A stretch of 23,150 bases of DNA from an uncultured Oscillibacter sp. (GTDB taxonomy: Bacteria > Bacillota > Clostridia > Oscillospirales > Oscillospiraceae): the NCBI GenBank assembly GCA_910588175.1, contig CAJUQQ010000026.1, positions 1 through 23,150 of the forward strand, written 5' to 3'. Under the pieces are notes generated by a model. It searched no databases, had not been told where the DNA came from, and was given only the letters and a program-made list of their open reading frames with translations. Position numbers and translations under genes: made by a program. Positions within the stretch are counted from its first letter, which is position 1, and every line of letters begins with the position of its first letter. Of this stretch, positions 13,072 to 20,471 are shown piece after piece.

Positions 13072-15537
13072 TCAGGAGAGGAGGCGCAGCTCCCGGGCCC
13101 GGTCCACGGCGGCCAGCTTGTTGTTGACCCCCAGCTTCCGGTAGAGGTTCTTCACGTGGTAGCGGACGGTGGGCACGGAGATGAAGAGCCGGGGCGCGAT
13201 CTCGTGGTGCGGCAGGCCTTGGGCCAGCAGCCGCAGAATCTCCAGCTCCCGGCCGGTGAGGGTCACCCGCTCCCCGCCGCCCCGGTCCGCGGCGGCCAGG
13301 CGGCAGCAGTCCGCCAGGCGGGTCAGATAGTCCTCCGGATAGCGCTGGCGGATGAGCGGCTGATCCAGCAGGGGCAGGACGGTCCGGGCGTTCTCCGCGA
13401 AGGGGAGGAGGATGCGGTCCTTCACGGCGATGTCCAGAGCCGCGCACAGGGCCAGAGCGCCCCGCTCCGGCCCGTACAGCGCCGCCCGGGCCCCGGCCCG
13501 GAAGATGCCCCCGTAGAGAAAGCCCATCTGGCTGTTGTAGACGGCCCAGTCCCGCTCGAAGGAGTCGCAGTAGACCTCCAGCTGCAAATAGCGCCGCTCC
13601 AGCAGGGCGGCGAAGCCGGTGACCACGTGGTGGAAGCCCATGCCCGCGTAAAGAAAGGAGCCGTGGCTGGCGGCGTTGTTCCGCAGCCAGTCGGGGACGC
13701 GGTCCACCCGGCCCAGGCAGCAATCCAGATAAGCGCCGCACAGGGCGGCGGAGGTGGTCAGCACGCTGCTGTTTTCCAGCTCCTCCAGCATCGACATCTG
13801 GGAGAGGAGCTGTCCGGCGGCGGCGTCCCCCTCCAGCGCCGAGAGGCGGCAGAGGACGAAGGTGGCGCAGAGCTCAATGTCCGCCTGGTGGTAAAGCCGG
13901 GCCTCGTAGACCGCTTTCAAGGCGTGGTGGCGTACCTGGCCGAAGTCCCCGGTTTCCAGGGCGTACTCCGCCAGCACCAGGGACTCGCTGCCGGAGCCGC
14001 AGTCCTTCACCGCCTGGCCGAGGATGTGGAAATTCTGCGAGATGAACCGGGTGACCTCCAGCAGGGTCCCCGGGCGGCTGTAGTAGGAGTAGAGGAGGCT
14101 GACCGCGCCGAAGGTGAACTCCGTGTCGCTGCCGATCAGGCAGGAGAAGCGGCCGTTGAAGTACCGGACCGCCTCGGCGGCGCGGTGGACCATGGCCCGG
14201 GGGTCGTTGAACAGCACCAGGACCCAGGTGTTGCTGATCTCCCCCAGAACGCGGCTCCGGCGGTCCTCCGGCAGGTCCGCCGTCCGGAAATACGCCTCCA
14301 TCTGCCGCAGGCGGCCGTCCAGAAGGCGCTGGTCCTCCCGGCTGCCCATCAGGGCTTGGGCGCGGATGTATTGAAGCGCCGCCAGGGGATACTGCTGGTA
14401 GACGCTGTCCGGCACGTCCTGGAACACCCGGCGGATCAGCTCGAACTGGGAGGAGCTGACGGTTTGGAAATCCTCCCTGTTCAGGGACTCCAGCACCGGC
14501 GTCAGTTCCCCGGCCCGGTGGAAGTAGTCATAGGCGGCGGCGTGGTCCCCCCGGCTCAAAAACCACTCCCCCGCCCGGCGGAACAGCTCCTCGGGACGGC
14601 AGCCGTTCTGGAGGGCCTTTTCCTGGAGGAATTCCCGCAGCAGCTCCGTCATCTGATAGCCCCGGACCTCCGGGTTATAAGAGAGGAAGGCGTTGCCCTG
14701 GAGCAGCTGGCGCAGGGTGCCGGAGGCGTTGGGGGTGTCGAGGACCTGAACCACCATCTCCGGGGTAAAGGCGTCCAGGAAGGAGAGCCGCTCCAGAAAG
14801 CGGCGGGTGACCGGGGGATAGGTGAGGTAGAGATTCCGCTCCAGAAGCTCATGGATGCTGGGGCCGCGGTTTTCCCGGAGCAGGCCGGGGTCTCCCCGGG
14901 TCATGAGGTAGATGCCGGAGATCCACCCGCCGGTCCACCGGACGATCCGGCGGACCTCCTCCTGGGGGACGGTGAGGCCGAGGAGGGCGAAATAGGCGGC
15001 GGCCTCCTGGGGCTGGAAGCGCAGGTCCTCCTGGGTGATGACGCAGGCCAGGCCCTTTTGGCACAGGTCGGCCTCCGGCAGGAGGCGAATCTCCCGGGTC
15101 AACAGCAAAACGTGGAGGTTGGGAATCCGCTCCCCCGCCAGGGCGCAGAGGAAGTCCACCGTCTGGGGGCATTCCAGCAGGTGGTAGTCGTCGATGACCA
15201 GGAAGAAGGGAGAGGAGATGGTGTAGTACAGCAGCAGCTCCAGGACTTTCGCGGCGGCGGCCCCGTTGGCGGGAAAGCCCAGCTGCACCAGCTGGCTGCC
15301 CAGCAGCGGGTCCCGCCGGGTGATCTGGGCGGTGAGCCGTTCCCAGAAATAGGCCAGGGAGCTGCCGGAGCCCAGCAGGGACAGGTAAATAAAATCCAAT
15401 CCCTGGTTTTCCAGATAGGCCCGGACGGCGGTGGTTTTGCCAAAGCCCATGGGCGCCCGCACCACGGCCAGGGGACAGCGGCGCGTCTGGTCCAGGACTT
15501 GGTCCAGCCGCGGACGGGACAGAAGGATCTGACACAC
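13072..15537 (-). CDS. Large ATP-binding LuxR-family regulator (MalT/LAL type)
   Basis: The 821-residue regulator has an N-terminal AAA/STAND ATPase with Walker A 'APMGFGKTT' (28-36) and Walker B 'FFLVIDDYH' (111-119), followed by 'GGWISGIYLMTRG', a winged-helix region, and a long helical TPR-like middle. It ends in a LuxR helix-turn-helix: 'LTGRELEILRLLAQGLPHHEIAPRLFISVPTVRYHVKNLYRKLGVNNK' (about 759-806). MalT-type regulators activate catabolic operons when an inducer binds the TPR domain. I chose the GTG at 15537, with AAGGAG 9 nt upstream; an open frame continues to 16137 but has no start signal and overlaps the reductase remnant. It lies just downstream of the amidohydrolase promoter and divergent from the reductase remnant. 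Confidence 0.9.
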   Translation of the reverse strand: MCQILLSRPRLDQVLDQTRRCPLAVVRAPMGFGKTTAVRAYLENQGLDFIYLSLLGSGSSLAYFWERLTAQITRRDPLLGSQLVQLGFPANGAAAAKVLELLLYYTISSPFFLVIDDYHLLECPQTVDFLCALAGERIPNLHVLLLTREIRLLPEADLCQKGLACVITQEDLRFQPQEAAAYFALLGLTVPQEEVRRIVRWTGGWISGIYLMTRGDPGLLRENRGPSIHELLERNLYLTYPPVTRRFLERLSFLDAFTPEMVVQVLDTPNASGTLRQLLQGNAFLSYNPEVRGYQMTELLREFLQEKALQNGCRPEELFRRAGEWFLSRGDHAAAYDYFHRAGELTPVLESLNREDFQTVSSSQFELIRRVFQDVPDSVYQQYPLAALQYIRAQALMGSREDQRLLDGRLRQMEAYFRTADLPEDRRSRVLGEISNTWVLVLFNDPRAMVHRAAEAVRYFNGRFSCLIGSDTEFTFGAVSLLYSYYSRPGTLLEVTRFISQNFHILGQAVKDCGSGSESLVLAEYALETGDFGQVRHHALKAVYEARLYHQADIELCATFVLCRLSALEGDAAAGQLLSQMSMLEELENSSVLTTSAALCGAYLDCCLGRVDRVPDWLRNNAASHGSFLYAGMGFHHVVTGFAALLERRYLQLEVYCDSFERDWAVYNSQMGFLYGGIFRAGARAALYGPERGALALCAALDIAVKDRILLPFAENARTVLPLLDQPLIRQRYPEDYLTRLADCCRLAAADRGGGERVTLTGRELEILRLLAQGLPHHEIAPRLFISVPTVRYHVKNLYRKLGVNNKLAAVDRARELRLLS

Positions 15538-15563
15538 GGGAGGTATCTCCTTTCCTGACAGCT

Positions 15564-15589
15564 TGGAGTCTGTTTTAAAACAGACTCCA
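15564..15589. promoter_or_regulatory. 26-bp perfect palindrome upstream of the LAL regulator
   Basis: The arm TGGAGTCTGTTTT is followed immediately by its exact complement AAAACAGACTCCA. It lies 27 bp upstream of the GTG of the LuxR-type gene, in the divergent gap to the reductase remnant. Likely a dimer operator; as RNA it could form a hairpin just before the ribosome site. Confidence 0.55.
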
Positions 15590-15720
15590 GCCCTTCCGCC
15601 GCTGGAAACCACCGATTTTTGCAAGCCGCCCGGCCATGGCCTTGATATGATAGGGGGGAGACCCTTGTGAAAACCGGCAGGGCCCGCCGGAGCTTCCGGC
15701 GGCGGAAAGGACGGATACAA

Positions 15721-16128
15721 ATGGGAGACGAGTTGAAATGGCTGGGCGCTCCGCCTGAGATTTCGGAGGAGGCAATCCGGTGCGCCGAGACCGCCGACGT
15801 GGCCCGGTGCAACGAGCTGGCCCGCAAGGGCCATGACGAGGACTTTGGAAAGCGCCCGGACCGGCTGTTCCCCCTGGAAAAGAGCCCCTATTACGCCGTG
15901 AAGTTCGAGGCGGGGGGAATGCTGGTCTGCATGGGGGGCCTGGAGAGCGACCGGGAGGCCCGGCGCCTGGACCTCCGCCGGGAGCCCATTCCCGGGCTGT
16001 ATGTGGCGGGCAACGTGCAGGGCAACCGCTTCGCGGTGGAATACTCCACCACCGTTCCGGGTCTCAGCCACTCCATCGCCCTGACCTATGGCCGCGTCGC
16101 CGGCCGGAACGCGGCCCTGGAAAAATAA
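15721..16128 (+). pseudogene. C-terminal remnant of an FAD-dependent fumarate-reductase-like oxidoreductase
   Basis: The 135-residue frame matches only the end of FAD_binding_2 (flavocytochrome c/fumarate or urocanate reductase-like) proteins: 'ARCNELARKGHDEDFGKRPDRLFPLEKSPYYAVKF', 'GGLESDREARRLDLRREPIPGLYVAGNVQGN' and 'EYSTTVPGLSHSIALTYGRVAGRNAA'. The N-terminal dinucleotide-binding fold (GxGxxG) and the rest of a protein normally several hundred residues longer are absent, and only about 180 bp separate it from the LAL gene. It has a GGAAAGGA site before the ATG, so it may still be translated. I read it as a decayed gene; a stand-alone cap/FAD-tail protein is the less likely alternative. 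Confidence 0.7.
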
Positions 16129-16138
16129 GGAACGCAAA

Positions 16139-16185
16139 AACTATCACAAGTGATAGTTCCCTTTTCGGCGTTTGTCGTTTATAAT
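16139..16185 (+). promoter_or_regulatory. Operator dyad and promoter of the second MFS-AraC operon
   Basis: AACTATCACAAGTGATAGTT (16139-16158; 9-bp arms, 2-bp centre) is followed by a TATAAT -10 at 16180-16185. The dyad overlaps the -35 position, where no consensus hexamer is visible, so a regulator could either block or replace -35 contacts. A nearly identical half-dyad precedes the aldehyde dehydrogenase gene at 21629. Confidence 0.6.
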
Positions 16186-16340
16186 AAAATAACAGAAGGA
16201 GTATCTCTCTGTTTTGGGCAAATTACCGGGAGACCCTCCGTTTCAGGCGCCGGAAAAAGAATTTGGCTCAGGGTAAAAAACCCCATGCTGATTCTATATT
16301 CCGACAGGGCATCCTGTCTTGTAAAAAACGGAGGCGCGCC

Positions 16341-17576
16341 TTGAAACGTACATCTCTGCCGCTGCTGACGGGGCTTTCCGTCGCGGCAATCGGAATCGGT
16401 TATATTCAGCAGATGGCCCCGTCGCCCATTCTGCACATTCTGCGGGAGGCCTATTCCCTGGAGGGCAGCGACGCGCTGCTGAACCTCTGCGTGTCGGTGA
16501 TTTACCCCATGACCATCGCGGCCTCTCTCTGGGGCGGCCGCCTGGAGAGCCGGGTGGGCACCCGCCGCCTGTTTACCTGGGCGCTGTTCTTCCTGACCCT
16601 GGGGGTGGGGATGAATCTGATCGCCGGAAGCTACCTGCTGTTCCTGACGGGAAGAGTGCTGTTTTCCGTGGGCTTCGGCCTAGCGATTCCCTACATCGGC
16701 TCCGCCATTATGAACTGGTACGGCCCCCGGGGCCGGGACCGGATGAATACGCTGAACGGCATGTTTCCCTTCCTGGGGACGGTGATCAGCTTTTCCACCC
16801 TGCTGCCCCTGACGGAGCGCCTGGGCTCCTTCCGGCTGGCCCTGGGCCTGTGGGGCGCCGCGCTGGCGGTGCTGCTGGTTCTGTGGGTGCTGCTGGTCCG
16901 GAGCGGGGACGGTCCTCCTCCGCCGGAGGAGCCGGGCGTCTACCGGACGCTTTGGCGCATGCGGGACATCCGCCTTCTGTGCGCCGTCTTTGTGCTGGAT
17001 TTCTTCTGCTATGCTTACTTGGTCGTGGTGCTGCCCGCGTTCTTTGCCGAGGCCGGAGGCATGGAGCCTGTCCGCGCCGGGCAGTGGGCCGCCCTGGCCT
17101 TCCCCGCCATGGGGATTCTGGGCACGCTGCTGGGCGGCTGGCTGATGGCGCGGCTGGGACGGCGCAAAATGGTTCTCAGCGCGGGCCAGCTGGTGAAGCT
17201 GGCGGGCATGCTGGTGCTGACCCTGGGCATCGGGTTCTCCCTGTGGCTGGGGGTGGCGGGAGCGGTGCTCTTCGGCCTGGGAAACGGCATGTGGATGCCG
17301 GCGCTTTACGCCATGCCCATGCACATGCCGGACATGACGCCCTCCCGGGTGGGAGCGGCCTTCGCGCTGATTTCCTCCTGCGGCTTCGCGGCGGGATTTG
17401 TGTCCCCCATTCTGGGGGGCTGGCTGACCGATCTGCTGGCGGCTTCCGCGGCGGGTCCGGCGGCCCACGCCTTTGGCCTGAAGTGGAGCCTGTTCCTCTT
17501 TGGATTCACCAACCTTGTGTCGTTTGCGGCTTCCCTGCCCCTGCGGGAGCCGTCCGGAGATCATACCACCCAGTAA
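16341..17576 (+). CDS. Major facilitator superfamily transporter (second)
   Basis: The 411-residue protein has about twelve membrane segments. It contains 'GGRLESRVGTRRLFTWALF', a motif-A-like loop between helices 2 and 3, repeated in the second half as 'GGWLMARLGRRKMVLSAG'. The start is the TTG at 16341, 6 nt after CGGAGG; an in-frame ATG at 16263 has no ribosome site and would add a charged, atypical N-terminus. A 155-nt leader separates it from the TATAAT box. It is followed 12 bp later by the AraC-type gene, so the two form an operon. Substrate is unknown. It is not closely similar to the MFS at 8041. Confidence 0.9.
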   Translation: MKRTSLPLLTGLSVAAIGIGYIQQMAPSPILHILREAYSLEGSDALLNLCVSVIYPMTIAASLWGGRLESRVGTRRLFTWALFFLTLGVGMNLIAGSYLLFLTGRVLFSVGFGLAIPYIGSAIMNWYGPRGRDRMNTLNGMFPFLGTVISFSTLLPLTERLGSFRLALGLWGAALAVLLVLWVLLVRSGDGPPPPEEPGVYRTLWRMRDIRLLCAVFVLDFFCYAYLVVVLPAFFAEAGGMEPVRAGQWAALAFPAMGILGTLLGGWLMARLGRRKMVLSAGQLVKLAGMLVLTLGIGFSLWLGVAGAVLFGLGNGMWMPALYAMPMHMPDMTPSRVGAAFALISSCGFAAGFVSPILGGWLTDLLAASAAGPAAHAFGLKWSLFLFGFTNLVSFAASLPLREPSGDHTTQ

Positions 17577-17588
17577 AGGAGGCGCGGC

Positions 17589-18398
17589 ATGAAGAGGCAG
17601 ACCGTGGAAAAGACGCTGGTCCCGCTGCAGCCCCACGCGCGGGCAAAGTCGCACTACCAGGAGCGCCTGGTCAAGTGGAATCCCTACTCGATGAAAAACC
17701 TGGCCCTGTGCTATGAATTCCGGACGGGCCGGGAGGAGGAGACCCTGGACCTGATTCCCGACGCCTGCCCGGATTTCATGTTCCGCATCAGCGGCCGTCC
17801 CACCGCCGTGCTGATGGGGGTGCAGTCCGCGCCCTGTTCCCTGCGCCTGGAGCCGGAGGCGGTGTATTTCGGCTTCAAGCCCTACAGCGTCAAGGGAATG
17901 CGGGAGCTCTCCGCCGGATGGGCGGAGCTGCTGAACGCCCGGGTGGCCCTGGGGGAGCAGCTGGACTGCGGCCGCTTGCTGGAGCGGATGGTCCATGCCC
18001 CGGATTTCAGCGAGCGGATCCGCGTCATGTGCGCCTTCGCCGAGGCGGAGCTGGCGGACAACGCCTATACGCCGGACTTCGTGGAGTATTCGGAGCTGCG
18101 GCTGTGCAACGCCCGGGGCAACCTGCGGGTGGAGGACATCGCCAGCTACACGGGATACAGCGGCCGCTACTGCCGGGAGCGGTTCAAGGAGTCCTACGGC
18201 CTGTCCATCAAGCGCTACTCCAACATCATCCGCTTCCAGAACGCCATGCGGATGCTGGCGGACAAGCGGGTGGAGGACCTGTCCGACATCGTGTTTGAAA
18301 ACGGCTATTTCGACCAGCCCCACCTGAGCCGGGAGTTCAAGCTCTACTCCGGCGACAGCCCCCTTCATTACCGCCAGAGCGTCTTGAAAATGGCCTGA
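17589..18398 (+). CDS. AraC-family transcriptional regulator (copy 2)
   Basis: The 269-residue regulator has an N-terminal sensing domain (about 1-165) with 'SHYQERLVKWNPYSMKNLALCYEFRTG', 'LIPDACPDFMF' and 'YFGFKPYSVKGM', and a C-terminal AraC domain with two helix-turn-helix motifs: 'LRVEDIASYTGYSGRYCRERFKESYGLSIKRYSNIIRFQNAM' and 'DLSDIVFENGYFDQPHLSREFKLYSGDSPLHY'. The ATG follows AAAGGAGGCGCGGC. It is paralogous over its whole length to the regulator at 6379-7206. Being the last gene of an operon whose promoter carries a dyad, it may autoregulate. A terminator follows at 18413. Confidence 0.92.
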   Translation: MKRQTVEKTLVPLQPHARAKSHYQERLVKWNPYSMKNLALCYEFRTGREEETLDLIPDACPDFMFRISGRPTAVLMGVQSAPCSLRLEPEAVYFGFKPYSVKGMRELSAGWAELLNARVALGEQLDCGRLLERMVHAPDFSERIRVMCAFAEAELADNAYTPDFVEYSELRLCNARGNLRVEDIASYTGYSGRYCRERFKESYGLSIKRYSNIIRFQNAMRMLADKRVEDLSDIVFENGYFDQPHLSREFKLYSGDSPLHYRQSVLKMA

Positions 18399-18412
18399 AA
18401 CGATCCGCCCCG

Positions 18413-18446
18413 GGGCGGCCGTCCATTTGGACGGCCGCCCTTTCTT
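18413..18446 (+). terminator. Intrinsic terminator after the MFS-AraC operon
   Basis: GGGCGGCCGTCC-ATTT-GGACGGCCGCCC, a 12-bp perfect stem, is followed by TTTCTT. It lies 14 bp past the AraC stop. Confidence 0.85.
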
Positions 18447-18502
18447 CGCGTCTGCCGTTTTTTACAAGCCAATGGAAGGAAAGCTGTGTAAGCTGAAACT
18501 AA

Positions 18503-18662
18503 GAGCCTATCCCGAAATAAGGCGCGCGCAGATTGCGCCGTCAGATTTTACGCCAAACAAGGCGGTTTTTCGCGGGCGGGCTGCCGCCCGGCAAGGAAAA
18601 CCAACGAAGCGTGGCGTGAAATATGCAAGCAAGATGTGTGCGAATTATTTTGGGATAGGCTC
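18503..18662. mobile_element. Foldback MITE, 160 bp
   Basis: The ends are inverted repeats GAGCCTATCCCGAAATAA (18503-18520) and, on the other strand, GAGCCTATCCCAAAATAA (18662-18645), 17 of 18 matching, flanked on both sides by TAA (18500-18502, 18663-18665), a likely 3-bp target duplication. The interior is also an imperfect palindrome centred on GGGCGGG-CTG-CCGCCC, so the whole element can fold back. It encodes no transposase. Ends and 3-bp duplication suggest mobilisation by an IS5-superfamily DDE transposase, an inference. It lies between a terminator and the YtcJ-like gene and may have displaced or brought a promoter. Confidence 0.75.
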
Positions 18663-18726
18663 TAAGAACTGTCTCAGGAAAGACCGTCTCAGGACGGCAG
18701 GGACCGGAGAGAAAGGGAGGGACCAT

Positions 18727-20403
18727 ATGACAGCTGCGGATCTCATCATACAAAACGGAAAAATCGCCACGGTAGACCGGAATTTCACCTATGTGGAAGC
18801 CGTCGCGGTGCGGGACGGCTGGATCATCGACCGGGGGACCAACGAGGAGATGGCCGTCTACGCGGGACCCGCCACCCGGGTCATCGACGCTGGCGGGCGG
18901 CTGGTGCTCCCCGGGGCCAACGACTCCCACATGCACGCGGCCCATACCGGCTTTACCATGTCCCCCAGTTTTCTGGATTTCAACGGGCCCAAGTTCAACT
19001 CCCTGAAGATCATTCAGGACGCCATCCGGGAGGCGGCGGCCAAGGCCGGGCCGGGAGAGTGGGTCTTCGGCTGCGGCCATGTGGACGCCAACATCGCCGA
19101 GCTGGCGGCGGAGGGCCGCCCTCTGTACCGCTGGGACCTGGACGAGGCCGCGCCGGACGTGCCGGTGGTGCTGACGGACTTCTCCCTCCATAATCTGACG
19201 GCCAATTCCAAGGCCCTGGAAATCGCGGGCTTTGACCGGCACTACCCGGAGATTCCCCACAGCATCGGCGCCATTGAGCGCCGGGCCGACGGAGAGCTGA
19301 CCGGCCGGTTCATCGAGTGGGGCGCCCAGAACCTCCTGCTGGAGAAGTGTCCCATCCTCTCGGACCGGGAGCTGGAGGACTGCATCCTCCGGGTCCAGAG
19401 GGCGCTGAACAAGGAGGGAATTACCTCCCACACGGACATTCTGGGCGAGGGCGGCGAGCACCTGTTCCGGGGCACCTGGGGCAGCCGGGTCATCGACCTG
19501 TACGAGAAGCTGGCGGAGGAGGGCCGCCTGACGGCCCGGTGCAGCATCGGCGTGTTTTCCGCCATCCTGGGCCAGGCCAGCTATGACGCCATCATCCGGG
19601 GGACGGACCGCGTCCGCCTGCCGGAGTTCAAGGACCGCAATTGGGTCAAGGCCGACGCCATCAAGTTCTTTGTGGACCTGGGCGGCCCTACCTGGCAGCG
19701 CCCGGGTATCCGGCCCGAGGGCTCCTTCGCCTCCTCCTGGGACGGCACGGAGGAGGAGCAGATCAAGGAGATCACCCGCACCATCGTGGAGCTCCACCGC
19801 AAGGGCTGGCAAATCAGCATACACTCCTGCGGCGGCGGGTCCATGGACTGCTGCATCGAGGCCATTGCCCAGGCCAACCGGCGGTATCCGGGAAAAGACC
19901 TGCGCCACTTCCTGATTCACGTGGACGACCAGACCGAGGCCACGGCGGCGAAGATGGCGAAAAACGGCATCCTGGCCGCCATCCAGCCCACGGCGGCCAA
20001 CGTCGTCTTCGGCTGGAACACGCCGGTGCTGACGGACAAGGAACAGATTTTCAACTACCAGCGGTACGCGGAGCTGGGCGAAATTCAGACCGGCGGCTCC
20101 GACTCCACCTGCTTCTCCATGAACTGGCGGCAGGGGATGCAGTTCTGCCTGACCCGCACCACGGTGGACGGCTACTGCGCCCGGCCGGACCTGGCGATGA
20201 AGCGGGAGGACGCCATCCGGCTCTACACCATCAACGGGGCCTATCAGGAGCACATGGAGCATCTGCGGGGCTCCATCGAGGTGAACAAAGCGGCGGACTT
20301 CCAGATTTTGGACAAGGACGTGCTGACCTGTCCGGAGCGGGAGATCGGAAGCGCCAAGGTGGTCATGACCATCTGCGGCGGAAAGGTTGTGTACGAGGCT
20401 TGA
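18727..20403 (+). CDS. YtcJ-like metal-dependent amidohydrolase (Amidohydro_3)
   Basis: The 558-residue protein has an N-terminal beta-sandwich 'LIIQNGKIATVDRNFTYVEAVAVRDGWI' and ends with the matching 'KAADFQILDKDVL' and 'VVMTICGGKVVY', enclosing a TIM barrel. Metal-site residues are His68/His70 ('GANDSHMHA'), Lys313 in 'AIKFFVDLGG' (the carboxylated lysine position), His366, His398 and Asp459 ('GGSDST'). The usual 'IHAIGD' after the fifth strand is replaced by 'IHSCGGGSMD', pointing to an unusual substrate. The ATG at 18727 follows AAAGGGAGGGACC; the frame stays open upstream through the MITE but without a start signal. The iron alcohol dehydrogenase follows 68 bp downstream. Confidence 0.9.
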   Translation: MTAADLIIQNGKIATVDRNFTYVEAVAVRDGWIIDRGTNEEMAVYAGPATRVIDAGGRLVLPGANDSHMHAAHTGFTMSPSFLDFNGPKFNSLKIIQDAIREAAAKAGPGEWVFGCGHVDANIAELAAEGRPLYRWDLDEAAPDVPVVLTDFSLHNLTANSKALEIAGFDRHYPEIPHSIGAIERRADGELTGRFIEWGAQNLLLEKCPILSDRELEDCILRVQRALNKEGITSHTDILGEGGEHLFRGTWGSRVIDLYEKLAEEGRLTARCSIGVFSAILGQASYDAIIRGTDRVRLPEFKDRNWVKADAIKFFVDLGGPTWQRPGIRPEGSFASSWDGTEEEQIKEITRTIVELHRKGWQISIHSCGGGSMDCCIEAIAQANRRYPGKDLRHFLIHVDDQTEATAAKMAKNGILAAIQPTAANVVFGWNTPVLTDKEQIFNYQRYAELGEIQTGGSDSTCFSMNWRQGMQFCLTRTTVDGYCARPDLAMKREDAIRLYTINGAYQEHMEHLRGSIEVNKAADFQILDKDVLTCPEREIGSAKVVMTICGGKVVYEA

Positions 20404-20471
20404 CGGCGTTGGCCGCGGCCGGTAAATGATGGGCGCGAAAGCCCGGACAAGGGAATTAGGAGGGAGAGACC

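Noticed and set aside
12883..15558. 891-codon open frame on the plus strand across the LAL gene
   Set aside because: It is antisense to the LAL gene with its clear ATPase and LuxR motifs; high GC leaves long open antisense frames. The predicted peptide is low-complexity and matches no family.
15538..16137. N-terminal extension of the LAL regulator
   Set aside because: The frame is open but lacks a ribosome site, runs antisense through the reductase remnant, and the GTG at 15537 gives a normal LAL N-terminus.
16214..16276. 21-codon leader peptide (TTG to TAA) before the second MFS gene
   Set aside because: A weak AGGAG lies 12 nt upstream, but there is no attenuator hairpin linked to it and no notable codon run; support is too thin.
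18427..18726. N-terminal extension of the YtcJ-like protein through the MITE
   Set aside because: The ATG at 18727 has a good ribosome site and the usual family N-terminus; the extension would translate a terminator and a mobile element.
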